In this document: one piece after another, positions 19,585 through 28,576 of the stretch
How the letters are laid out: every line of letters begins with the position of its first letter
Position numbering within the stretch: position 1 is the stretch's first letter
From: Labrenzia sp. PHM005
GTDB taxonomy: Bacteria; Pseudomonadota; Alphaproteobacteria; Rhizobiales; Stappiaceae
NCBI RefSeq assembly: GCF_006517275.1
Contig: NZ_CP041191.1
Location: forward strand, 3,157,001 to 3,221,000
Direction of reading: 5' to 3'
DNA length: 64,000 nucleotides
Notes under the pieces: generated by a model
Seen by the model: only the letters and a program-made list of their open reading frames with translations
Databases searched by the model: none
What the model was told of the DNA's origin: nothing
Program-made: the position numbers and the translations under genes

Positions 19585-20346
19585 ATGGTAAGTTCCTTTA
19601 CCAATCACAATAGTTGCGTTTTTTATGGCTGTTCGCCGTGGCCAAAACCGTTTCGGCGCCTCCGGAATTCCTTGCCAAACACTAGGAACTGGCTGGTAAA
19701 ACCCTTTGTTTTGTGCGCAGCCCTGGCTGTTCTGGTCGGCGGTGCTAAGGCCGCTGACATGCCGGTTGCTGGCGGAAACGATTTTGTTCCGATGGCTCCT
19801 GCCGGATCCATTTGGGCTGGGCCGTATCTCGGTTTTGAGGCCGGGGGGTCTCAAACAGTCACGGATGTGAAAGCCGGCGGTCAAAAGAAAGACTATTCCC
19901 GTTTTGATGCCGCATTTGGCGTGTTTGGTGGCTACAACTGGGAAGTCTCACGTGTGATCTTGGGTGTTGAAGGCGCTGCCACCTACATCGGCGACCGGAA
20001 AAAGGGCCACCATCCGGTTCTTGGAACCATCGAGACGGGATCGAAATGGGCTGTTAGCACCAAGGCGCGGGTCGGTTTGCCGATCAACAACTTCATGCCG
20101 TATCTGAGCTTTGGATTGGCGGCCACAGATCATAGTTTGAAGGCCAATGGCCAAACGAAGAACTCCGTCAACATCGCTCCAGTCTTTGGTGCAGGCCTTG
20201 AGGTTGCAATGCGTGACAAGTGGCGGCTGCGCGCTGACTATTCGCTCAGCGGGATCACCGACAGCAAAGATCGGTATAACGGTGTGGAAGCCAGGCGAAC
20301 CGCCGCCAACCACCGTTTGATGCTCGGCATTTCGCGGGGCTTTTAG
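19585..20346 (+). CDS. Outer-membrane beta-barrel protein (Omp25/RopB type)
   Basis: Predicted outer-membrane protein. After a long leader, a signal peptide ending in VLVGGAKAADMP is followed by a beta-barrel with alternating patterns such as GPYLGFEAGGS and VFGGYNWEVSRVILGVEGA. RADYSLSGITD and a terminal aromatic (GISRGF) follow; a C-terminal Phe is the usual recognition signal for barrel assembly. The start is uncertain: an ATG at 19585 gives 253 residues with a 34-residue run before the hydrophobic core, longer than usual, while the open frame reaches 19540. A strong hairpin terminator follows. Likely role: envelope structure. Confidence 0.82.
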   Translation: MVSSFTNHNSCVFYGCSPWPKPFRRLRNSLPNTRNWLVKPFVLCAALAVLVGGAKAADMPVAGGNDFVPMAPAGSIWAGPYLGFEAGGSQTVTDVKAGGQKKDYSRFDAAFGVFGGYNWEVSRVILGVEGAATYIGDRKKGHHPVLGTIETGSKWAVSTKARVGLPINNFMPYLSFGLAATDHSLKANGQTKNSVNIAPVFGAGLEVAMRDKWRLRADYSLSGITDSKDRYNGVEARRTAANHRLMLGISRGF

Positions 20347-20365
20347 ATCCATTGATAGGGCTTGA

Positions 20366-20405
20366 AAAGGGCGGTACTCCTTGTCGAGTGCCGTCCTTTC
20401 TTTTG
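20366..20405. terminator. Long bidirectional terminator between the porin-like gene and dctM
   Basis: AAAGGGCGGTACTC (20366-20379) pairs with GAGTGCCGTCCTTT (20386-20399) over 14 positions with two G-U pairs and a six-base loop. A pyrimidine run with TTTT follows on the plus strand and an A-rich stretch flanks the other side, so it could serve both converging genes. Confidence 0.85.
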
Positions 20406-20424
20406 GGGTATGGGAGACTGCCTT

Positions 20425-21780
20425 CTATCCGTAGACCAGGTTCGGCAACCAAGTGATGATGCCTGGAAACAGCATACATAGAACCAGGCCAACGATTTGC
20501 AACGCCAAGAAGGGCAGGGCCGATTTGAAGATATCAGTCATCGGGATGTCTGGTGGGGCGACGCCGCGCAGGTAAAAGAGCGCATAGCCAAAGGGCGGCG
20601 ACAGAAAGCTCATCTGCATGTTGACCAAGTAAAGCACGCCGAACCAAAGAACGAGATCGTCCGGGTTATCGAGCCCAAAGGCGGCAGCACCAAGTGCCTT
20701 GATGATCGGCACAAAAATCGGCACGCACAGCAACAGAATGCCAACCCAGTCTAGGAACATGCCGAGGACCACCAGAACCACCTGCATGATGATCAAGATG
20801 CCCCAAGGGCCGAGCCCGGTCGCTTCCAGTGCGCCTTGCACGAACTGTTGGCCGCCTTCCAGGACATAAAGCCCGACAAATATCGTCGCGCCAAACATGA
20901 TCCAGATCACCATGGCCGAGGCCTTGAGTGTGGTCAGGGAGGCTTCGCGCAGTGTTTGCCAATCCAGATTCCGGTGAATGGCCGCAACAATGATGGCGCC
21001 GAAGGTGCCAATGCCGGCCGCTTCCACAGGGGTTGCGACACCGGTGAAGATCACGCCGAGGACGATCACGATCAGAGCAATCGGCGCGGACATGTTGGAC
21101 AGAAGGCGTACCTTTTCCTGAAACGGAATGCGTTCGTCTTCGGGGATCGGAGGACCTTTCTGCGGGCTGACCGTGCAAGACACCACCACATAGAGAATAT
21201 ACATGCCCGACAGCAGCAGCCCCGGGATGACAGCGCCAATGAAGAGTTCTCCGACCGATTGTTCGGCAACAACTGCGTAAATGATTGCCAGAATGGACGG
21301 CGGGATCAGAATGCCGAGTGTCCCCCCGGCCATGATCGAACCCATGGCGATCTTCGGGTCGTAGTGGCGTTTCAACATGGCAGGCAGGGCGATGATCCCC
21401 ATGGTCACGACGGCCGCACCTATAACGCCGACCATGGCCGCAAGCACAGTGGAGGCGATAATGGTGGCTGCTGCCAATCCACCGCGCACACCGCCGAGCA
21501 CCTTGTAGATGACATCAAACATGTCGTTGATGATGCCGGCCCGTTCCAGCATCGACGCCATGAAGATGAACAGCGGAATGGCCGAGAGCTGGTAGTTGGT
21601 CATCAAGGGGAAGATGCGGGAGGGCACAATGTTGAGCGCCCGCTCATCGCCAAGGACGAATAGAAAAACACAAGCCAGACCGCCCGTTACAAAGGCGAGC
21701 GGCAGGCCGGCCATGAGAAGGACCAGCAAGGACCCGAACATGATGAGTGTGAGCCACTCGATACCGATTTCAAGTCCCAT
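20425..21780 (-). CDS. dctM: TRAP transporter large permease (DctM)
   Basis: Large membrane subunit of a tripartite ATP-independent periplasmic transporter, driving sodium- or proton-coupled uptake of an organic acid. The 451-residue protein has about 12 hydrophobic helices and the DctM signature IMAGGTLGILIPPSILAIIY near residues 150-170. A VVLVVLGMFLDWVGILLLCV segment follows near 325. It begins three bases after the small-permease stop. It is the last gene of dctP-dctQ-dctM, transcribed leftward, and a terminator hairpin lies beyond it. The substrate is set by DctP. Confidence 0.96.
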   Translation of the reverse strand: MGLEIGIEWLTLIMFGSLLVLLMAGLPLAFVTGGLACVFLFVLGDERALNIVPSRIFPLMTNYQLSAIPLFIFMASMLERAGIINDMFDVIYKVLGGVRGGLAAATIIASTVLAAMVGVIGAAVVTMGIIALPAMLKRHYDPKIAMGSIMAGGTLGILIPPSILAIIYAVVAEQSVGELFIGAVIPGLLLSGMYILYVVVSCTVSPQKGPPIPEDERIPFQEKVRLLSNMSAPIALIVIVLGVIFTGVATPVEAAGIGTFGAIIVAAIHRNLDWQTLREASLTTLKASAMVIWIMFGATIFVGLYVLEGGQQFVQGALEATGLGPWGILIIMQVVLVVLGMFLDWVGILLLCVPIFVPIIKALGAAAFGLDNPDDLVLWFGVLYLVNMQMSFLSPPFGYALFYLRGVAPPDIPMTDIFKSALPFLALQIVGLVLCMLFPGIITWLPNLVYG

Positions 21781-21783
21781 CGA

Positions 21784-23106
21784 TCAAGCTCCACGCACCA
21801 GAACGCGGATATCCCGCGCGAATTTCGATATCCCCTGCAGCACCAGAAGCAGGCCGCCGATCACCATGACCCACTTCATCGGCCACAGTGGCACTTCCCA
21901 CTCGTTGAAGCTGATTTCACCCCAGCGGATGTTGGTGTCCGTCCATTGGCTTAAGTTCCAATTGGCAAGCATCTCGCCAGTTGTGATTTGGCCGCGTGAC
22001 CAATCGGACAGGAGGCCGTTGCCGGATGGCACCGCAATGGCGTCAAATGCAAAAATCCAGGAGGTGACCAGCAAAGTGCCGGCAAAAATGAAGAAGAAAA
22101 CGGAGGTCAGAAGGTCGACGAGTGCTTTTCGGCGCGGCGACAGCGGGGCATAGAAAATATCAACCCGGACATGGGATTCCGTCAGCATCGCATAGGAGCC
22201 GGCAATCAGATATTGCATGCCGAACATAAGGTACATGGCTTCATGGGCCCAGTTGGTCGGGCTGCCGAAGACATAACGGCTCATGACCTCGAAATAATAA
22301 ACGATGACGGCGATCACGGCCCAATAGCTGACGAACTCGCCGCAGAAGAGTGATAGGCGGTCAATCCGGCCAGTCCAGCCGCTCGATACATAACTGGAAT
22401 CGTCCTTGCGTTCGGCGTCTTCCAATTCTTTCAGTTTCAGTTCGGTTTCACTGAGCGGCCGTTCCGGTGGCAGATTTGCGTTGGCTTTTCGCACCAGGCC
22501 GGGCAGCAAGACAGCATCGATCGCCATCGCGGCAAGGATAAGCCAGAAGGCGTATTTGGCAAAGTTCCGCCAGAAAGTCAGATCAGCTTCGGCTGTTACC
22601 ATCGCCGGGCGGGCTGTTTGGAGTTCTGTTTTTGCTTCTTCGATCCGCTCGCGGCCTTGTTCTATCCGTTTTTGAGCTCGTTTCACGTCCCGGTCGGCGC
22701 GGCGTTTGTCCAGGCTGCCCGCTTCCGCGGTCGCCTGTTTCTGGAGTAGGCCGGGAAGGTCGGCTTCGGCTGTTTCGACCCTTGGTATTTCGCGATCCAA
22801 AGTGCGTTCGGCCTGCCGGACTGCATTCGACATATCCGAAACCACTGAACGGGCTGTCTGTCCTTCAGAGTTTGCATAAAGAATGCAGATGAAAATGGGG
22901 ATGTAGATCAGGCCAACTAAGCTTTTCAGATAGAGCCGATGCAGGCCCAAAATCCCACCAGTTATGAGAATGAAATAGCCAATAAACAGCGAATAGGTGC
23001 GCTCTGTGGATTTGGGCCGTTTGGCGAGTGCAGCGGCGACCAGCGGAAACAGGATCAAACCAAGCCAATAGGCCCAGTGCGGCAACGTAAAGTCTATTTG
23101 AGGCAT
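21784..23106 (-). CDS. dctQ: TRAP transporter small permease fused to an N-terminal TM2-like/coiled-coil region
   Basis: Unusually large small-permease subunit: 440 residues against about 160-200 for DctQ. The DctQ domain occupies about residues 255-435 (VMSRYVFGSPTNWAHEAMYL, then SHVRVDIFYAPLS and a late helix). Before it lie three membrane helices (about 9-27, 40-57, 62-78) with GGILGLHRLYL, reminiscent of the TM2 domain, then a charged coiled coil of about 100 residues (about 85-185), and a further helix at about 193-213. I place the start at the ATG at 23106, preceded by an AGGTAGAGG stretch. The extra part may scaffold or regulate the transporter. Confidence 0.9.
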   Translation of the reverse strand: MPQIDFTLPHWAYWLGLILFPLVAAALAKRPKSTERTYSLFIGYFILITGGILGLHRLYLKSLVGLIYIPIFICILYANSEGQTARSVVSDMSNAVRQAERTLDREIPRVETAEADLPGLLQKQATAEAGSLDKRRADRDVKRAQKRIEQGRERIEEAKTELQTARPAMVTAEADLTFWRNFAKYAFWLILAAMAIDAVLLPGLVRKANANLPPERPLSETELKLKELEDAERKDDSSYVSSGWTGRIDRLSLFCGEFVSYWAVIAVIVYYFEVMSRYVFGSPTNWAHEAMYLMFGMQYLIAGSYAMLTESHVRVDIFYAPLSPRRKALVDLLTSVFFFIFAGTLLVTSWIFAFDAIAVPSGNGLLSDWSRGQITTGEMLANWNLSQWTDTNIRWGEISFNEWEVPLWPMKWVMVIGGLLLVLQGISKFARDIRVLVRGA

Positions 23107-23201
23107 GCCTCTACCTTCCCGTGGGCAGGTCGCCCAAGAACAATCGGCGCGGGCCCGCACAGAAACCTGCGCAGGCCCGGTCTATTTGCAGTGGCGAAGC
23201 T

Positions 23202-24308
23202 CTAAAGCTTGAGTTCCATGCCTTCGATGAGGTCCGGCGTGACATACCCAAGCGATCCGGACATCATGTAATCGAGCTGGATCTTGAAGATCCGGGCGCT
23301 GTCCTTGTCACGGTTGGCATAGCTGAACCAGATCGGCACAGCGATCTCAGTCATCAATTCCACATCGTCCTGGCTGAGGCGGGTGATTTCGGTGCCATCG
23401 GCTTCGAACTTCGCCCAGGCATCCTGGTCAGCTTTCTGGATCGATGCATGGTGCAGGTCGGAATAGACGTGAGTTTCCATTTCGACAAACTGCTGCATCT
23501 GCGGGCTGAGTTTGTCCCAGGATTCCATGCCGACCGTGATGTCCATAAGGTCAACCGGCTGATACAACGACATGAAGCCTGGAGGGCCCATGGAGATATA
23601 GTCGGTGACCTGGCTGAAGCCGAGGGCGTAATTGACCGCTGGACCGACATAGTCGGCAACGTCGATGGTACCTTTTTCCAACGCCGGGAAGATCTCGGAG
23701 CCTGGGAGCACCGTGGTTTCTGCGCCAATCTCTGTGAAGACCTCGGCGACCATACCGCCGGGAAGGCGCATTTTCCGGCCGCGGAAATCGTCAATGGAGC
23801 GGATTGGGACCTTGGAGTGGATGATGTTTGGGCCGTGGTGCACGGGACCGACGAATTTCATGCCCTGTGCCGCATAAAGCTCCCGGGCAATATCAAGGCC
23901 GCCAAGGGTGTAATAGAACACATCCCATTCATGCGGATTACGAAGGCCCAGCGGATAACTGGTCAGGAATGTCGCGGCGGGGATGATGCCCTGCGCGTAA
24001 ATGGTGAAGGGATTCACTGCGTCCAGAACACCATTTTTCACTGCGTCATAGAGCTGGAAATCCCCAACAACGTCATTGGCTCCGAACGGCTGGAAGGCCA
24101 GTTCTCCGCCTGTTTTTTCAACGATGGTACCGCACCAGTCCTTGAAGATCTGAAGGCCGGCGCCGCCGGGCCAAGAAGTCTGGATCTTCCAGGTGGTGGT
24201 ATTTCCCTGTGCGGTGGCAATGTGCGGAGCGGCAAGTGTCGCTGCTCCAACAGCACCTGCGCCTGCGAGACCCCGCAGGGCCTGTCTGCGTGTCGTAAGC
24301 TGAGTCAT
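23202..24308 (-). CDS. dctP: TRAP transporter substrate-binding protein (DctP family)
   Basis: Periplasmic binding protein of about 368 residues with a twin-arginine signal (TTRRQALRGLAGAGAVGAAT, processed near ATAQG). The mature part matches the TakP-like branch of DctP: FGANDVVGDFQLYDAVKNGV early, then MRLPGGMVAEVFTEIGAETT and NYALGFSQVTDYISMGPPGF. TakP relatives bind 2-oxo acids with sodium, but dehalogenase linkage upstream makes other carboxylates possible. Two ATGs are adjacent (24311, 24308); GGAGG is 2 bases from the first and 5 from the second, so I choose the second. A palindrome at 24352-24369 lies just upstream. Confidence 0.93.
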   Translation of the reverse strand: MTQLTTRRQALRGLAGAGAVGAATLAAPHIATAQGNTTTWKIQTSWPGGAGLQIFKDWCGTIVEKTGGELAFQPFGANDVVGDFQLYDAVKNGVLDAVNPFTIYAQGIIPAATFLTSYPLGLRNPHEWDVFYYTLGGLDIARELYAAQGMKFVGPVHHGPNIIHSKVPIRSIDDFRGRKMRLPGGMVAEVFTEIGAETTVLPGSEIFPALEKGTIDVADYVGPAVNYALGFSQVTDYISMGPPGFMSLYQPVDLMDITVGMESWDKLSPQMQQFVEMETHVYSDLHHASIQKADQDAWAKFEADGTEITRLSQDDVELMTEIAVPIWFSYANRDKDSARIFKIQLDYMMSGSLGYVTPDLIEGMELKL

Positions 24309-24311
24309 CAT

Positions 24312-24661
24312 ATCCTCCCAATCGCATCAGGAGACATTTGACCGTGCCAAAACCAGACCCCAGTCTGGTGTACTTGCTTCTGCCGTCAACAGCGGAGTGT
24401 GTTTTTGTGCTTATTTGCCCGATACTTGAGGATTGGAGAAGTGGTTGCGGTCCAATTCCGTCTCCTTGCGGACAAAATGATAATGCACTTTTTACCTATG
24501 GCAAAATTTCGAGGCATAGAAACATTTGTTCCGAAATGGAAAAAATATCGACAAATCTGGAATTTCCTCCAGATCTATCGATAGAAAGTCGGTGAAATCA
24601 GCAATCAATCCGTGAGCTGCCTTTGTCGACTCACTGATAACGTGTTGAGTGTGTCAATCTC
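24312..24661. other. Intergenic region upstream of the TRAP operon
   Basis: About 350 bases without a convincing gene, between the dehalogenase and dctP, both on the minus strand. It contains a perfect 7-base inverted repeat near the dctP start (listed separately) and an AT-rich portion around 24500-24590. It should hold the promoter for dctPQM. Confidence 0.6.
24352..24369. promoter_or_regulatory. Candidate operator upstream of dctPQM
   Basis: ACCAGAC (24352-24358) and its exact inverse GTCTGGT (24363-24369) flank CCCA. It lies 41-61 bases upstream of the dctP start codon, a normal place for a repressor or activator site. GntR-family regulators often bind palindromes with ACCA/TGGT ends, but no such regulator is encoded nearby. 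Confidence 0.5.
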
Positions 24662-25324
24662 CTAAACCAACGCAGACAGGCCAGTCAGATCCGCAAGTAC
24701 CGCTTTGGGAGACAGGTCCTTATACTCATCCGGCTGCCCGGTCCTGTTCATCCAAACGGTCCGGAACCCGAAAGCGGTTGCGCCGGCAACGTCCCAGCGG
24801 TTGGACGATTGAAACGAGACTTCTTCCGGGTAGATCCGGAAGTGTGTGGTCACCATTTCATAGGTTTGCGGATCGGTCTTAAAAGTCCTGAGGCTATCAA
24901 CCGAGAAGATCTCGTCGAAGAGATCCGTCAGGCCTGACGCTTTGGCAGCCGCCTCCAGCATGTCCGGAGAACCGTTGGAGAGAATTGCAATCTTGGCACC
25001 CGTGGCTTTCAGATCGGTCAGTACCTGGGGGACTTCCGGATAACAATCCAGCGTCCAATAGGCATTCAACAAGTCGTCTTTTAATGACTTGTCGGCTGAC
25101 GGCACAAGTTCGAAAGCCGTATCCAGACCTTGTTGTGTCAGTTCCCAAAAGTCCTTGTATTGACCCATCAAGGCCCGGACCCAGGAATATTCCAGTTGTT
25201 TCTCGCGCCAAAGCGATGACAACCGCTGTGCATCAGGACCAAGTTTGGCGGCATGCTTGCGCACGGCGGCGTGAACATCAAACAAGGTACCGTAAGCATC
25301 GAAGACATAAGCGGCATACGCCAT
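24662..25324 (-). CDS. (S)-2-haloacid dehalogenase, type II (HAD superfamily)
   Basis: Hydrolase of 220 residues that replaces the halogen of 2-haloalkanoic acids by hydroxyl, or a close HAD relative. All type II motifs are visible: nucleophile Asp9 in YVFDAYGTLFDV, ILSNGSPDML near residue 117, the Lys-containing RTFKTDPQTYEMV, and the SSNRWDVAGATAFGFRTVWM block followed by NR. The length is normal. It reads toward the TRAP operon 350 bases ahead, on the same strand, and follows a VOC-family gene. Conserved motifs support dehalogenase activity, but many annotated members have no proven substrate. Confidence 0.92.
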   Translation of the reverse strand: MAYAAYVFDAYGTLFDVHAAVRKHAAKLGPDAQRLSSLWREKQLEYSWVRALMGQYKDFWELTQQGLDTAFELVPSADKSLKDDLLNAYWTLDCYPEVPQVLTDLKATGAKIAILSNGSPDMLEAAAKASGLTDLFDEIFSVDSLRTFKTDPQTYEMVTTHFRIYPEEVSFQSSNRWDVAGATAFGFRTVWMNRTGQPDEYKDLSPKAVLADLTGLSALV

Positions 25325-25445
25325 GACGGATCTTTCTGCGTAGATTTATCAGGAACGGCGCAGAGAACCGCGAGTCCAGCAGAAGGTCAAGTCAAAGCAG
25401 CTGCGACATAAGTCCAACTGCTTACAAAATGCCATCACATCGAAG

Positions 25446-25877
25446 TCATGCGGCTGGCAGTGTCACCGAACCATCATCTTCAATTGTCCAAAACGGATTG
25501 TGCGCAATTTCCAGAAGATGGCCACCTGGAACCTCGACATAGGAGGAATAACCGCCCCAAAAAGCCCGTTCCGGTTGTTTAACTGGTTTTGCCCCGGCCG
25601 CAACGGCCTGCGCAAACATCGTGTCGACCTCTTCTTTTTCGCTCGCATTCCAAGCAAGTGTTGTGGCCCCAAAAGGGGCGTCACTCACCGGGTGGGCAAT
25701 TTCGTCTTCCAGCGCGTTGCGGTCATAGAGCGCAAACACACCGCCCGGAATTTGAAAAAACACTACCGCCGGGGAGGGGGCGGCATTAACGGTCCAGCCA
25801 AGTCCAGTTTCGAAAAATGTCCGTGCGGCAGCAACATCCGGCACAATTAATGTGATCATAGAAATACGTTGTTCCAT
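25446..25877 (-). CDS. VOC-family (glyoxalase/bleomycin resistance-like) protein
   Basis: Protein of 143 residues with the paired beta-alpha-beta-beta-beta units of the vicinal oxygen chelate fold: MEQRISMITLIVPDVAAART at the start, FALYDRNALEDE in the middle, and YVEVPGGHLLEIAHNPFW near the end, where the Glu can be a metal ligand. Close relatives are unassigned enzymes or binding proteins. I choose the ATG at 25877; the longer frame upstream is out of character. It precedes the dehalogenase gene by 121 bases on the same strand. Confidence 0.88.
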   Translation of the reverse strand: MEQRISMITLIVPDVAAARTFFETGLGWTVNAAPSPAVVFFQIPGGVFALYDRNALEDEIAHPVSDAPFGATTLAWNASEKEEVDTMFAQAVAAGAKPVKQPERAFWGGYSSYVEVPGGHLLEIAHNPFWTIEDDGSVTLPAA

Positions 25878-26233
25878 TTTTATCCCCGCGAAGCGCATTT
25901 GAACAAAACAGGAACATCCTAGTTGGTGTTCTGTGTTTTGACAAGGCCGGCGAGCGACGTAAACGGCTGGTTCCCAGAACGCAAGGCGGCTTATTACAAT
26001 TTGGCACGGGTGATGGAGCATGCGTGATTATGAGAAGGAATACGCACAGTGTTTAAGTGAAAAAAACTTCACATTCTTCCTGCATGCGGAAAATTCCCAC
26101 CTACCTGTAGCAAAATTCAGAATAATAAAACTCGTATTCCGGAATTTATTGGTATGCTATTGACCCGCGGTTGGAGGCGGTGTTCTGTCCGTGGGAAATA
26201 CCTTCAAACAGTTACGGCCAAAAGGGGAGAAAC

Positions 26234-27091
26234 ATGAGCGGTTGGAGCGACACCTGGACCTGGATAAACGGGACTTGGCATGAGGGCAATCCACCGATCA
26301 TGGGCCCGCGCACGCATGCTTCCTGGCTGGGATCAAGTGTATTCGATGGCGCTCGCTTCTTCGACGGTGTCATGCCGGATATTGATCTGCATTGCCAACG
26401 TGTCAACGATTCTGCAGAAGCACTTGCGATGAAGCCAACCATGAAGGTTGGCGAGATGGTCGAACTCACGCGCGAAGGGTGTGCGAAGTTCGGCAGCGAC
26501 CGGCAGATCTATGTAAAGCCGATGTATTGGACGGAAGGCGATGGCCCAGGCGTGATCGTGGGTGATCCCAACAGCACACGGTTTTGCCTGTGTCTGTTTG
26601 ATGCCCCAATGTCTCCAAAAGACGCTGCCGCCAGCATCACATTGTCGCCCTTCCGCCGTCCGACGATGGAATGTATGCCGGTGAATGCCAAGGCAGGTTG
26701 CCTTTATCCCAACAATGCCCGCGCCATGCTGGAGGCCAAGGGCAGGGGTTTCGACAATGCAGTTGTCCGGGACATGCTCGGCAATGTCGCTGAACTCACG
26801 TCCGCCAATGTTTTTATGGCCAAAGACGGCAAGGTTCATACACCGGTACCGAACGGAACATTCCTGAACGGCATCACTCGCCAGCGGGTGATCCAGTTGC
26901 TGCGCTCTGCCGGTTATGACGTGTTTGAGCGCACACTTGGGTATGACGAGTTCCTGGAAGCCGATGAGATTTTCTCGACGGGCAACTACAACAAGGTATC
27001 TCCGATCAATCGTATTGAAGAGCGCGACCTTCAGCCAGGACCGATCGCTGCGCGCGCCCGCGAGCTTTATTGGGATTTCTCCCACGCATAA
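26234..27091 (+). CDS. Branched-chain amino acid aminotransferase-like class IV aminotransferase
   Basis: PLP-dependent aminotransferase of 285 residues that exchanges amino groups between 2-oxoglutarate and branched-chain amino acids or related substrates. The PLP lysine is Lys153 in MPVNAKAGCLYPNNARAM, followed by VVRDMLGNVAELTSANVFM and the phosphate-binding GTFLNGITRQRVIQLLR. The ATG at 26234 has AGGGGAG six bases upstream; the frame extends to 26171 without family similarity. It is divergent from nothing and stands alone, converging with an MFS gene. It lacks part of the N-terminal segment of E. coli IlvE (309 residues), so it may be a specialised member. Confidence 0.9.
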   Translation: MSGWSDTWTWINGTWHEGNPPIMGPRTHASWLGSSVFDGARFFDGVMPDIDLHCQRVNDSAEALAMKPTMKVGEMVELTREGCAKFGSDRQIYVKPMYWTEGDGPGVIVGDPNSTRFCLCLFDAPMSPKDAAASITLSPFRRPTMECMPVNAKAGCLYPNNARAMLEAKGRGFDNAVVRDMLGNVAELTSANVFMAKDGKVHTPVPNGTFLNGITRQRVIQLLRSAGYDVFERTLGYDEFLEADEIFSTGNYNKVSPINRIEERDLQPGPIAARARELYWDFSHA

Positions 27092-27112
27092 GCGGCGGCC
27101 CGCCGGAAAGGC

Positions 27113-28288
27113 TCAAACGGATGCCAATGCGGCTGCAATCACGAGAGCGATAGCAGCCGCAATCGATGGTGCTTGAAACGAGCCCGTTATGCCATGAAGG
27201 TGCCCGGCGATCCAGGGACCGGCCGCCTGACCCAAACCAAAGCTGGCCGTCAGGATTGCCAGCATACGGCGCACCGCTTCTGATCCATCATCTACGCTTA
27301 GGCGCCGGCCTTCCGCCAGCCCGAGTGCGGTAATACCCATAAACGTTCCGCCCAGGAGGGCTGCACCGGCGAGGAATATGACCGGTGCTGTGCTCAGTGC
27401 GGTCATGCTGACGCCCACTGCTTCGACCAGGCAGGCGATTGCAAACACACGGCGGACACCCAACATTGCTGCAAACCGGTTCCAAACGTAAATCGACGGA
27501 ACCGCGAACAATCCCACAATAAGCCAGACATAGGGTTCAACAGAGGCGAGCGCCGGGGTGGTGCGGGCGATGACAGACACAAAGGTTGCCGTAATCACGT
27601 ACCCGAAACCAAATAGACCATAGGCTGCAACGAGGCGAAGCACCGGGGCCGACAACAGGTCTGAGGATCCGATCTCCGTTTCTTCGCTCAGCACTAATGT
27701 CCTTTCTTTGGTCTTTTGTGCCACCGGGATCAAAACTGTGGCTATGGCCATAAGGCCGGCTGTGACCAGGGCGCTGCTCAGCCACAGCGTCTGCCAATTC
27801 ATGCCAAAGTGGTTGAGAGCGGCGATCAACATGGCGGAAAGAGAGATCCCGGCACCAACGCCGGCGAAATGGATCGCAGAGAGGCTGCCATGGCCCGCAG
27901 CAGTCAAGCGATCAAGAACCAGTGTTGTGGAGAACACCAGGACAACGGCACTCGCCATGCCGCTGACAAACCGGATGAACAAGAAGAACCACAAATCGTT
28001 TGTCAGTGCCATGGCGGCGCTTGTGAGAGCGCTCATGGCCAATCCAAGTAGGAACCATGTTCGTGCACTTCCGCGTAGAAGACTTGTGGCTCCTGCGAGT
28101 GCTCCTGTTAGGTATCCGATGAAGTTGGCTGCCGCAATCAATCCGGCTTCGCTGGCATCAAGGGGCAGGCTTTCTGCCATCGACGGAAGGATGGGCGTAT
28201 AAACAAACCGGCCGATGCCCATGGCTGCTGCCAGAGCAAGCAGCCCTCCAATTGCCAACCGTAAGGAGTTATTCGGGGGCTGACTCAT
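27113..28288 (-). CDS. MFS transporter, YbfB/YjiJ family
   Basis: Inner-membrane major facilitator protein of 391 residues with about 12 hydrophobic helices. The N-terminal AMGIGRFVYTPILPSMAESL is the family signature of YbfB/YjiJ, followed by the LTGALAG helix. Members are putative exporters of unknown substrate. It ends 21 bases from the converging aminotransferase gene and starts at the ATG at 28288, about 290 bases from the divergent periplasmic binding-protein gene. Confidence 0.9.
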   Translation of the reverse strand: MSQPPNNSLRLAIGGLLALAAAMGIGRFVYTPILPSMAESLPLDASEAGLIAAANFIGYLTGALAGATSLLRGSARTWFLLGLAMSALTSAAMALTNDLWFFLFIRFVSGMASAVVLVFSTTLVLDRLTAAGHGSLSAIHFAGVGAGISLSAMLIAALNHFGMNWQTLWLSSALVTAGLMAIATVLIPVAQKTKERTLVLSEETEIGSSDLLSAPVLRLVAAYGLFGFGYVITATFVSVIARTTPALASVEPYVWLIVGLFAVPSIYVWNRFAAMLGVRRVFAIACLVEAVGVSMTALSTAPVIFLAGAALLGGTFMGITALGLAEGRRLSVDDGSEAVRRMLAILTASFGLGQAAGPWIAGHLHGITGSFQAPSIAAAIALVIAAALASV

Positions 28289-28576
28289 CAGTATTCTTCA
28301 AATTCAGATCAAGGAAAACAAGCGTCCCTAGCAGGGATGGCTTTGTGCCACTGTCCTATCAACAAGTCACGCGTTATCGCAGTGTGCGCAAATGTGTCTT
28401 TTGAGAATCTGGATAAGATAAGTGTAATTGACAATGTTTATAAGTATTCGCGGCATCCAGCATATGTAAAAGCGACATCTGTATAGGGTGGGAAATATCT
28501 TGTTTATTGTTCTTCCGTAGGTTCGCACCAGCGCCCTCCAGGCGTAATTTTTGTTGGACTTAGACAGGACGAACAC

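Noticed and set aside
20836..21663. Antisense frame of 275 codons within dctM
   Set aside because: Low-complexity His/Asp/Gly-rich translation opposite a clear TRAP permease.
23121..24341. Antisense frame of 406 codons across dctP
   Set aside because: It lies opposite a well-supported binding-protein gene with a Tat signal and shows no domain pattern.
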